From contig JBEWZL010000216.1 of NCBI GenBank assembly GCA_045837725.1, positions 124,001 through 188,000 of the forward strand: DNA of 64,000 nt, read 5' to 3'. Shown here one piece after another: positions 23,251 to 33,559 of this stretch. The stretch comes from Vermamoeba vermiformis. Lineage: Eukaryota; Tubulinea; Echinamoebida. The position numbers were made by a program, and so were the translations under genes. Under the pieces are notes generated by a model. The model saw only the letters and a program-made list of their open reading frames with translations, searched no databases and was not told the origin of the DNA. Every line of letters starts with the position of its first letter. The first letter of the stretch is position 1.

Positions 23251-26089
23251 ATGCGTGCAATAAATATACTGCTTGTGCTTAGTTTGGTTTACTTGGTACG
23301 TCCGGATTTGACATGTTAAAATCAACTCGAGCTTATTTCGCTCCTTCAAAAATAGTAAAAATAATTATAATAATTACTATAATAAATGTATTATTTTGAT
23401 TAGGCAATGGGCTACCGAGAACAAGTTGTCATTTCAATTACGCCGGATGGAGTCGATTGCTATGCATGTTCCTACGGAGACACTACAAATAATACAGGAT
23501 CTGTAAGTATAAATTATCTTTATTAATTGACATTTTGGCGATTTTTGGATGTTCACAAATCTGGATCTTCGATTCTGCTGTTCGGACGCTTTCCGCTCGT
23601 TATATTATGATCCTAAATATCGACGATGTATGAATGACGCTGACGATTTTTGATTTGTTAGTGGGACTACCAGCCAAAAGATTCTTACGGGAATTCCATA
23701 TTGCTGGGCCAAGTTTCGATGCCTCAAAGTAGCAACGATAGTGTTAGCCTTTCAGAGCCTATTTGTTGCAAATATTTATTCAGCACGAGTGATTTGGCAA
23801 TAATACAGAAGGGCGCCCTCTTAACCGTCAATTTGACGTTAAGCCGTTGGGCTGAGTATAGTAAGTAATAACTTATTCTAAATATTTAAATGCTATTTAT
23901 TATAAATTAATTAATTCACGACCAAGCAGATCCGTTCTAACACAATTAGATTAAATTTAAATTTTTAAAAATCTGTGTTTTTTATACTTTACCGAACGAC
24001 TTACTAACCTTTTGCAATAGATAGTAATGACAAGCCCTTTAGAGCGTACGATTTTGCGTATGGTTTTGGGATCTACAACAGCAGTAACGGCGAGTTGACA
24101 TCCGCCATTTGGACGTTGAATCAAACAACGCTTCAAACAGCACCTTGGATTGGACCAAATTCAACCGATTATTAGTACGTAAAATTAATATAATTTAACT
24201 CGAAATATACGTATCTTTACTAACTAAAATTGGATCTTAGCGAGGGCTACTTCGACGATCCCGGTTATGACGTCTATTCCACAGCAACCTATTTGCTAAT
24301 AGGCTACCAAGTAGTTAATATTGGACAAGACGCTATTGTTAAGTACTCAAATGCCACAGTAACTTTTATTGTTGAAATGGGTAAGTTGATCCGGATTTGT
24401 TCGCTAATTTATCGGTTAACGTAATGCATTTTTATAGCTATAAAATTGTCTCGCAAACATATATTTCATTACTAATGTCTTCTAGGTGACAGCGGAGCCG
24501 GCGTTGGGCTTGGCGTTGGACTTGGCCTCGGTGTTCCGGTCGTGTTTTTGGCGATTTTCTTGCCGCTGTATTTCTTAAAAATCAAGCCTAAACAACAAAA
24601 GAAGAAAGAGGCCAAGGCCGTAGAGATGGGCAAGAGTTCTCAGACCGGTACGACAAATACCACTTACGGCGCAATCTCGGGAACTAGCTCTACGACAACA
24701 ACCGGATCCGACAGTCTGTTGGCTGGTAATTACAGCCCTCTCGGTCCTACCACACGTAAGTATACGCATTGATTCATACATAGTTTTCATAAGCTTGGCA
24801 AGCTCTATGATATTCTGGTACTAATTTCCTTATTTGGTAAAGACGAAGGTTCCTCGACTGCCGTGAAGCCATCGAAGAAGGGCGATTTGAACGATCGATT
24901 CAATATTCCGTACAGAGAGATCACGTTCAAGCGCGAGATTGGCGCAGGAGGATTCGGCAAAGTGTTCATGGGTGAATGGCAAAGCACTGAAGTTGCCATC
25001 AAAGTCAGCAACAACACGACATCGAATGAAGAGTTCCGCAAAGAAGCCGAGCTCATGGTGTAAGTACAGCTTATTCTGGCATCTCATTCATGAACGATGA
25101 CACGTGTCAAAAGATACTTTCGTACTATTCCTACTCTATTACGTGCGTTAATCCGTTGACACGTGTCAAATTTTCACGTTGAACTCTGACTACAAACTTA
25201 TCGATGACACGTGTCACGAAATTTCACTATGGACTGCATTACTAACGATTTATACCCTAGTAATATTCGACCGCACCCGAACGTGCTTCAAGTTCTCGGA
25301 GTTAGCACTGACGGAATTGCACCAGCGATCATCATGGAGTACTGTTCTGGAGGCAGTTTGGACCTGTTGATGTTCGACAAGTCAAAGCCAGTGACCGCAG
25401 AGTACCAGTTCAGATTGATTCTTGGCATTGCACGAGGAATGCTTCATTTGCACAAAAACAACATTGTTCATCGCGATCTTGCCGCCAGAAACATCTTGGT
25501 ACGTGTTATTTCCTTAAATGGACCTCCGTTCATGAACTGACCAATCAAATGACAGCTGTCACGTGATGGAGAACCAAAGATCTCAGACTTTGGCATGTCT
25601 CGTATTATCGAGTCATCGATCAAAGAAGGCACTACGAGAACGAATGTGGGTCCTATTCGATGGATGGTAAGTCCACAAGAAATCTTTGCAAAAATTCACC
25701 GTGAAACTTCTAACGCGAAATTTCACAAGGCCCCAGAATCGATCAAAAGCAAAGTTTACAGCACAAAGTCGGACGTATGGAGCTTTGGCATCGTTATTAG
25801 TGAAATATTGAACAGAGAAGAGCCGCACAAAGAGATCGAAGATGTGATTGAAGTCGCGATTGCCATTCGAAATGAGTTGAAAACACCGAAGATCAATCCT
25901 GATGCACCTGAACTTATCAAAGAGATCATGCAACAATGTTGGGCCATTAATCCTGATGAACGACCGGTAAGTTTTGAATTAATTTTATTTTTTGGACTGG
26001 TTTTTTGGATCTAACGCTACTTTCCATTTTAGGAAATGGACGTGATTTGTGACAAGCTGATCAAATACAAAGATCAAAATAACTTGTAG
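23251..26089 (+). CDS. Receptor tyrosine kinase paralogue 3
   Basis: Eleven exons. Exon 1 from the ATG at 23251 (MRAINILLVLSLVYL) is a signal peptide. The ectodomain follows the family pattern (CYACSYGD, WDYQPKDS, SEPICCKYLF, then an exon ending at a TDY block), and the membrane helix is VGLGLGVPVVFLAIFLPLYF. The juxtamembrane stretch has TYGAIS and NYSPLGP. The kinase domain has all catalytic motifs, with CSGGSLDLLMFDKS where the others read CPGGSLDLLLFDKS. The activation segment has no Tyr. The intron between AELMV and NIRPHPN carries three TGACACGTGTCA palindromes within 120 bp. Paralogue 2 ends 191 bp upstream, so the array is tightly packed and each gene needs its own short promoter. Confidence 0.88.
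25098..25216. promoter_or_regulatory. Three TGACACGTGTCA palindromes in one kinase 3 intron
   Basis: Exact copies at 25098-25109, 25157-25168 and 25205-25216, spaced 59 and 48 nt start to start, all inside the same intron. This is the densest cluster in the window. Confidence 0.6.
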
Positions 26090-26286
26090 AATTATTTATT
26101 ATTAGCATGTAAAATAATAAAGGTTTGTTAATCTCAATTGGCGCCTTACTTTCTGTTGATAGCTTGGAATATCGATTGACTGGCCGTGCTTCCGCAAATC
26201 TTTTTGGGAAAGAATTTAAATTTTTAATGATTTCGAGAAAATTGATGAATTGTACTTTGCATTCACTCTGCCGTTCAATCTGCAAA

Positions 26287-26298
26287 TGACACGTGTCA
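26287..26298. promoter_or_regulatory. TGACACGTGTCA palindrome, intergenic
   Basis: An exact copy between the end of kinase 3 and the convergent SPRY/F-box gene; the only one of the ten outside an intron. It lies about 200 bp after the kinase stop codon. The rest of the 314-bp spacer (26090-26403) shows no gene. Confidence 0.45.
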
Positions 26299-26403
26299 CA
26301 AACTGATCGTTGCGTACAATCAACAACTTTAACAGAAAGAATTTCTTACGCTATTCGGTAATAATGTAATTTTATATGCTTAACATCCGAACTTTCGTGT
26401 AAT

Positions 26404-28607
26404 TTACATATCGTCATCGCAATAATATCCGCCCAACCAGTCGATATTGTCCGATTCCGATTTCTCTCTCCAAGCCACACATAGTCCTAACGAAGCTTGT
26501 TGTTTGAGCTGGCCAATTGTTTCTACGATGTGAACGTCTTTTTGACACTTGTCACAAAATACTTTGGTGTCAGTGTCTTTGACATTTTTGAAGTTTTCAA
26601 GGATCATCGGGCACTCAAACACTAAACTGCAATTTTCTGCAAATATCACGTGATCAATAACATTAAGGCGTACAAAACAAATTTTTTTCTTACCGATCGG
26701 ATGTGGGTCGCTGACACTTTTCGTGGCTTGTACTCTTCGGGTAAAAAACTTATACCAATTTTTGACTTTCAAATCGGGATTCTGATTCGGAAATTTCTTG
26801 TAATACAATCGACGCCATACTGGATCCAGCCCTAACATGATCTGTCTCCATTTTTTGTTTACGACACTCATGCTTATAAGTGCAAATGCTTCTGAATGAC
26901 TAGCATACTATATTGAAAAATAATTAATAAATGTCATTGCGTAGCAGTAAAATTTCAGATCTGGATTTGGATCAAGATCCAAAATTAACGGTGAGTAATT
27001 AAACTAAAACTCAACTAAATTGTATTGCTCATAATAATATTATATACATATAGCTGTACCTCAAATATGATTTGCAACAGCTCCAAAGGCACGGCGTTGA
27101 TGCCAGCAGTCCGCTGAAATTTCGGGGCATTTTTGACGTCCCAGCTAAACTTCGACGCACCAAAATTGTACGAGATCGTTGCACTTCCTAAAAAGGAAAT
27201 CGTGGGAAAACAATCCATGCCGTCGTTAACTTTGCGACCGGCGACGAATCCGATCCACTTTCCATTTTTAGTTAAAAATATACGGTGAGTGTTGTAAGAG
27301 TCCATAATTATTCCGCACCCAAAAATATCTCCGCTGGTCTGTAATAAAGTTGCTCCGCTGTGATTGGTCAAATGATCGCACGTTTGGTTTTGATCGATCC
27401 AACCAACTGCGTTCTGCATATTGCCGATGGAATTGTAGGTATTGAATAGAGTATCGCTGTAGCCAATCATAACATGAGCATCTATATAAATTTCAATTAG
27501 GTCATTTTTTAGCGGATGCACATCCAATAAGTTTTAAAAAGGAGTCAAAATCAATTAATTTAATATAGCATGCTATATATCAATAATAACAATCAACTGT
27601 TTCTTTACGTACCAGCCTTAATAATTTTGACTTCAAAGTAAGGAATTGTCGTGGGATCGGATCGAGCAAAATTTCTATTTGCTTGAAGTGAACGATACCG
27701 AATCTTATCGTTGCAGTTGATAGAAATTATATTGCTATCTTCTACTTCGAATTTAATGTCCTTCTGCTTGACAAAATGCGTTGGAATTGTAGAATTTTCC
27801 TGCGATCGCAGATCGAGTCAATTTTCGGAGGCTTAGAAATACTACTCGAGGCTTAATATATATACGTACGCCGAATGGATCATGTGCAAATTTTCTTTCG
27901 CCAAAATTTACTGCGATGTGCTCGCCTTTGTTACTGAGAGTAACGAAGGGGACCAATGAAACAAACGGATTCGTTCTTTTGTTCGACGGTAGAAATCGCT
28001 TAGTACCATCAGGCAGTACGAAGAATAGTCTTTCTAAAATATAATTAACGAATTAGAAATTTGGGAAAAGAACCGGATCTTTAAGGTCCAAATCCACCTA
28101 CGTTCAGTAAAATCGATACCACAGCCTACAATAGCATTCTTTTGATCAAATCTAGCTTCAATTTCGCTACTTATATATTTTCCATTGTAGTATATCTTTC
28201 CGTCTGCTTGATATTCAAAACGTCCTAAAATATCGGATCAGATTCACCTTAGAAAATAATTACACACTCTAATACTTACTGTTAATCTCATCTATTACAC
28301 CTAATGATATTTTTCTACTTGCACCGATCGATAGAATTTGTATTTCTGAACAAATAAAAACGATTAATTCGGGAATATTTTTGGAATTCAATTGAATAAG
28401 AGTAATAATTGAATTTAAGCTCATATTATTGCAGAAGCTATAGTATTTACCAAAGTAATGTCGGTCAGGAATTTTTAATTCGTTAGGGAGCCAAGATATT
28501 GATTTCAAGTTCAGATCTCGTACTTTCGCTTTGTACGTCGTCAAATATGTGCCATCTATCATCATCGCTCTTATTTCTACATCTTTAGACGTATTGAATT
28601 GCGACAT
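26404..28607 (-). CDS. Double-SPRY, F-box and CPxxxxxC..CxxC-motif protein
   Basis: About eight exons read from the ATG at 28607. Two SPRY domains come first. Domain 1 has DRHYFEIQILSIGASRKISLG, VGCGIDF and VNFGERKFAHDPFG; domain 2 has IPYFEVKI, HVMIGYSDT, GDIFGCGII, RIFLTKNGK and ISYNFGASKFSWD. The second SPRY exon ends VPLELLQIIFE and splices to YASHSEAFALISM and SVVNKKWRQIML, which together make a full F-box. The C-terminus has a Cys motif (ECPMILENF, then KVFCDKCQKDVHIVET and SLGLCVAW) found after F-boxes and in bacteria, probably a small metal-binding fold. Predicted role: SCF adaptor with SPRY substrate recognition. It sits between kinase paralogues 3 and 4, on the opposite strand. Confidence 0.75.
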
Positions 28608-28914
28608 TTTGGGCTTCGATTGTGTGGTCTTCTAAATCTAAAACGAACAGATTTGGCGGATTCATTTTTTGCTCCAACTCGCTCAGCTACGCATTCTGCC
28701 GAATGTAATCACCATCCGAGGCGGTATCATCAGAAAAAATGGGGAATATTATGCGATCACACATACTTTCTCAGAGTTAGGCTCGGAATCATGAGACGTT
28801 TCAACCGTCCCTTGCGTCTCATTCGATTAAATGCATTTCATGAGTTCTAAATAGCCGCAAGATTTTATTTACATGAGATACATTGATTATATACAAGTTT
28901 AAGTGATATTCGCT
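28608..28914. other. Spacer, 307 bp
   Basis: It separates the start of the SPRY/F-box gene from the end of the small 2-TM gene. I see no supported gene or repeat, and it probably holds the SPRY/F-box promoter. Confidence 0.4.
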
Positions 28915-29328
28915 TTAATTCTGGGTTTCTAGCTTCAGATCAGGATCCGAGGGCATTAGAAAAAGGTAAAGCGAAAGGAAAACGCCAGTTACTATTGTTA
29001 GATGAGTAAGGTACCACAGAATGAAGATTCTAACGGGCAAGAAGTCGGCATCATCCGAGCACATGGCAAAAGCACCAACGCAACAAAATCGATCGCGGCA
29101 ACTGATCGGCACGCCATCAACTCCGCGATCTTTAAATACGTTGAATAATCTTATTTCAGTCAATAAGATCTCGGTTTCGCTTAGATAGCCTTTTGTTCTC
29201 TTCACTAACTTTATTGCAAAGTAGATCGTGATTGCGACCAAATAAAGTACGTAGAAGATCAATAGAAGCAACGGAGGTAAAAGCCTAGGGTCCATATTAT
29301 TATCTTCAGTAGCTTTTGAGGTGTTCAT
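28915..29328 (-). CDS. Small two-helix membrane protein, unknown
   Basis: A single-exon gene of 137 residues from the ATG at 29328 (MNTSKATEDNNMDPR). It has one helix near the N-terminus (PPLLLLIFYVLYLVAITIYF) and one near the C-terminus (FILWYLTHLTIVTGVFLSLYLFL). Between them is a soluble stretch with a basic segment and Cys residues (SCRDRFCCVGAFAMC). No family is recognised. Both ends would face the same side of the membrane. It lies inside the receptor island between kinase paralogues 3 and 4, so it may be a receptor accessory, but only position suggests that. Confidence 0.6.
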   Translation of the reverse strand: MNTSKATEDNNMDPRLLPPLLLLIFYVLYLVAITIYFAIKLVKRTKGYLSETEILLTEIRLFNVFKDRGVDGVPISCRDRFCCVGAFAMCSDDADFLPVRIFILWYLTHLTIVTGVFLSLYLFLMPSDPDLKLETQN

Positions 29329-30663
29329 TGTGGCCGTCAATTAACAATAAAACTGAAATGCACCGTAATAAATTTTGTGACGGCCGCAAACAATATGAAG
29401 GGTCCGCAGACGGGACAGATCCGCCTTTCGCGAAAAACTTTCATACTTAGCCAATTGCATAAGGAAACACGCTCCAAAAGTCATATTAGGGGACGTACCT
29501 TGGGACTAAATTAATTGTAAAGTGTCATATCACCCTGTCAAAATCGATTTACGCATGACGTTCCATCAATTTTACGGCGCTGGGAAACCATTAAGTCCCC
29601 GAAAATATAGAACCGCCTATGAGTCTCGAGCTCTTAATACGGACACAAAACCTTTAAACTTGTGTGCCAACCTGGATCAGATTCGGAATTCAAAAAAAAT
29701 TCAGGCAGATTGCTTAAGTATAATGGCTATTATACGATCAAACGATCAGCTATCCTCGTGAAGTTAGGTTCAAAATGAACCTGGCAAATGTTGTCCTGCA
29801 AAGTGACGTGAAGTCTCTTCGATTGATTAAAATGTGACATTTTAGACTATTTCGGGCTATAATCCTAATAAAATGGCTTGAACTTAAGATAAAATAATTT
29901 GGTCCAATCAAATACGGCTAAGTAAAGGTAGGCAAAGTCTAAATTGCAGAGAGGACCACAAGGCAAGTGATTTTTAGTCTTGTTGGGCTTTTTACACACT
30001 TGACAGGCAGTGACAAATCCGTAATTTGCGATAGTAAACGACAAGATACAAAGTTTTTGGCTACGGAGAGTACCCTTGATATTTTGAGGTACACCCGGCC
30101 TAAAAACTTCCAACGTTAAATTTGCGATCTGGAATGAGTTCCCAAAAAAAAGGCATCATGATGCCAAATTCCACAAGACTGAAAATTCACTTGACTTGGC
30201 TATAGCGAAGCGTAAAGTGTCAACTGATGTCACGTGTCATCTGTCATTCTGCATTCGCTGGGAAAAAACAATTCATTCAAGGAAAGGCCACTTCGAGACC
30301 AAAAGTCCCCCACCAGAATTCGAGCTATTTCGATCTGGATGCAACAGCTAGATGCTGTCGCATAGCAAACTTTTGATCGATAGGTAACCAGAGGTTTTAT
30401 ACGAAAAATTGTCATCGTATTAAACTAAAATTGCAATTAGATCTAGCTAACCGGACCACGAGTAAATTTTTAATTTTTCGACGGTTTCTAAATATAGCAG
30501 AAAGATTTTCAATATTGTGTCATGTATCTTAACTATGCAATAAGCAAACAAGGCTTTAGGCGGCGTAACGTAAAGATTTAAAATGCGGAGAAGTTTCGGG
30601 CCCACGAAATTTTATCGTTGGACTTTTAGTTCTAATACTGAATTATGAAGAATACTAACGAAA
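29329..30663. other. Long intergenic region, 1.3 kb
   Basis: The largest gene-free stretch within the receptor island, between the small membrane protein and kinase 4, which are transcribed away from each other. It has no ORF I can support. It contains an imperfect palindrome at about 30228-30239 (TGTCACGTGTCA) and, on the minus strand at 29865-30113, a frame with CQVCKK and NHLPCG that faintly resembles the zinc-binding start of retroelement integrases. It may be an old insertion plus the kinase 4 promoter. Confidence 0.4.
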
Positions 30664-33440
30664 ATGAAAATACACATATGGCAGTGCATTTGGCTATTGG
30701 TATCGGTCGTATTGGTAAGTGGATGGACGACTGGATCAGCGGCATCCGCTTTTCATGACTTTATTTCATGTAATATTGCTTGTAAATTATACTAATAATT
30801 CACGAAATTCAAGTTATTATAATTAAACTTAAATTCGTTTCAAAAGAAATTTAATTTAGGACGGATGCGATCCCATGTGTCGGTTTACAAAAATTAATAT
30901 TTCTATTCTAGGCCATTACTAGCACTGTAAATGCTGATCAAAAGAATATTTACCTTGTATACGACTCTCCAGCTTATTGTGACGTAGATATTTGCCCTCA
31001 ATCTGGTCTCAGTCCGGTAAGTGCCTACAAATACCCGTTTAAATTAATATCAATATTTATAGTCATATTTATTATATTAATAAGCTTATGCCATATCAAA
31101 GCTATAAAATTATTAATTTGTGTTACCTCGATCAAAGTGGAACGTTACAATAGGCACGAACGATCTTGCCGTAGCAACCGTCCTACCAGGCACAACTACG
31201 CCTATATTATGTTGCGTATTACCATTGGATATGTTGAAAACAGAAAAAGTTTCGATCGGGCAGCTACAAACAGTGTCGATTGATTTTTATCGCGAAGTAG
31301 ACTACGGTAAGAGCAAAATAAATATTATGATATTATTTTACTAATATTAATTAGGACTTGCGGTCGTTTCAAGGCAGATTTTTAATGCTGGTTACGGATT
31401 TGCTATTTTGGATAATCAAGCCAGTGTAGTTTACACAGATAATACTACAGATACCTCTACTACCGATAATAACCTTGTACCTGAAACTTCCAGCGTATTG
31501 TAAGTAATATAATCCTATAATTAATAACATTAACGATGTTCTAATGTCAGATCGAAAACTTACAATATTCCTGCCGGATCTATTCCACAAAACGCTTCTG
31601 CTTTGCTTGTCGCTTATGCCGTATTTAGTAGACAAGTAATAGAGAGGCCTATAGTCACATGGCAAAACGCTACAGCAAGACTTCAATTTGAAACGTGTAC
31701 GTAATGTGTTTTTTTTCCGCTGCGCACCACCAGATCCACTAACATTTTTTCCGCTTAGCAATTGTCGATACGGCCAATCAAGATACTAGACTTGCACTAG
31801 GTCTCGGCATAGCACTCGGCGTGGGTGGTGTAGTCGGGTTAGGCATTATGACTATCTTCGTGATCCGCATGAAGAGGCGCGAGAAAAAATTGAAAAAACA
31901 AAACGCGAGCAATAAGACCGTAGAAATGGACGGAGTTAAAAAAGTTTTGGATAAAAACGTTGGACCTGACCCAGAGAACGGAAAATATACATCGATTAGT
32001 ACCGACAAAAGTACTTCACCTAATACAACGACCGGATCTGGCTCCGGAGGCAATTATAACGAATTACCGAGCTTAAATCCGATCGCTGAATCTTCTACAG
32101 GTACCAAATCTTTGCTGAAATTCCACGACTAAAATCGCTGAAGTATTTTTTCAAGCAGATCTCGCTCGCCCAAGCAACTTGAATGATCGATTCAACATCC
32201 CGTACAGGGAGATTTCATTCAAGCGCGAGATTGGAGCAGGAGGATTCGGCAAAGTGTTCATGGGTGAATGGCAAAGCACTGAAGTTGCCATCAAAGTCAG
32301 CAACACGATTGCAGCGTACGAGGAGTTCAAAAAAGAAGCGGAACTCATGGTGTAAGTACAAATTATGATTCATGAACGATGACACGTGTCAAAAGATACT
32401 TTCGTGCGTTTTTAAGAAAATTATTTGGATTACCTGAACTTTCGGCACTGTTGGAGCGAATCATTTTCCTTTGACACGTGTCATGAAATTTCACTTCGCG
32501 ACATTGCGGTGACTAACACTTATTTTGACAGTAATATTCGACCTCATCCTAATGTGCTGCAAGTGCTTGGTGTCAGTACCGATGGACCTTCACCAGCGAT
32601 CATCATGGAGTACTGTCCTGGAGGCAGTTTGGATCTGCTTTTATTTGACAAATCAAAGCCAGTGACCGCAGAATACCAGTTCAGATTGATTCTTGGCATT
32701 GCACGAGGAATGCTTCATTTGCATAAGAACAACATTGTTCATCGTGATCTCGCTGCCAGAAACATCTTGGTACGAATTGTGATACCATAATATGAAAGAA
32801 TACTATTGTTACATTTACAATTATCATTTGCGAATGCAATTATAGTAATGTTTTGTAACAGCTGTCGCGGGATGGAGAACCGAAGATCTCGGACTTTGGA
32901 ATGTCTCGTATTATCGAGTCTACAATTAAAGAAGGCACTACTAAAACAAATATAGGACCTATTCGATGGATGGTAAGCTTATCGAAAGAGTTTAATTAAA
33001 GTGACACTTTGTGACACGTGTCATGTTCATTCATTAACGTGTCACTTTTTTTTTCAACAAGGCGCCAGAATCGTTGAAGAACAAAAAGTATAGCACAAAG
33101 TCCGATGTATGGACATTTGGAATTGTTTTATCGGAAATATTGAATAGAGAAGAGCCGCATAAGGGCACTGAAGACGTTATTGAAGTCGCTGTACAGATCC
33201 GAACAAACTTTTTGACGCCTCAGATCCCGGACAATACGCCAGCGGTTATTTCGGATATTATGAAAGAATGTTGGGCACCTAATCCAGAGGATCGACCCGT
33301 AAGTCTAATATTGGAATCGTTAATTAATAGAATATACTTTAAGAGATCCGCTCCGTTAACATATTAAAATTTTTCTATTTTAGGAAATGGAACAGATCTG
33401 CGAGAAACTTATTCAGTACAAAGAGAAGAACAACTTGTAA
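30664..33440 (+). CDS. Receptor tyrosine kinase paralogue 4 (divergent ectodomain)
   Basis: The same eleven-exon plan and intron positions as paralogues 1-3. The ATG at 30664 opens a signal peptide (MKIHIWQCIWLLVSVVL). The ectodomain is the most divergent of the four but keeps the paired cysteines (YCDVDIC and ILCCVLP) and the Trp-Asn-Val start of exon 3. The membrane helix is LGLGIALGVGGVVGLGIMTIFVI, followed by KRREKKLKK. The cytosolic tyrosines sit in KYTSIST and NYNELPSLNP instead of KYGAIS and NYSPLGP. The kinase has GAGGFGKV, VAIK, HRDLAARN, DFGMSR and RWMAPES; the C-lobe is more diverged (EVAVQIRTNFLTPQIPD). The activation segment has no Tyr. It is separated from the tandem trio by 4.6 kb. 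Confidence 0.88.
32380..32483. promoter_or_regulatory. Two TGACACGTGTCA palindromes, kinase 4 intron
   Basis: Exact copies at 32380-32391 and 32472-32483 in the intron after the AELMV exon. The first shares its flanks with the kinase 2 and 3 sites. The second is followed by TGAAATTTCAC, as (with one extra base) is the third kinase 3 site. Confidence 0.55.
33012..33023. promoter_or_regulatory. TGACACGTGTCA palindrome, kinase 4 intron
   Basis: An exact copy in the intron before the APES exon, next to the related words GTGACACTTT (33001-33010) and ACGTGTCAC (33039 on). Confidence 0.5.
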
Positions 33441-33559
33441 TATAGCACTAACTTATTTAATGTACATTGATAAAACAGTATTTACAATGAAAAAACTCGA
33501 TCTCGAGAACAACTAACTATTTCAAAATTTCATTTGTTCGTAATTACTATTATAGTATA

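Noticed and set aside
26931-26995. Plus-strand ATG with a 20-codon frame and GTGAGT donor
   Set aside because: It lies inside the intron that splits the F-box of the minus-strand SPRY gene, and no following plus-strand exon has support.
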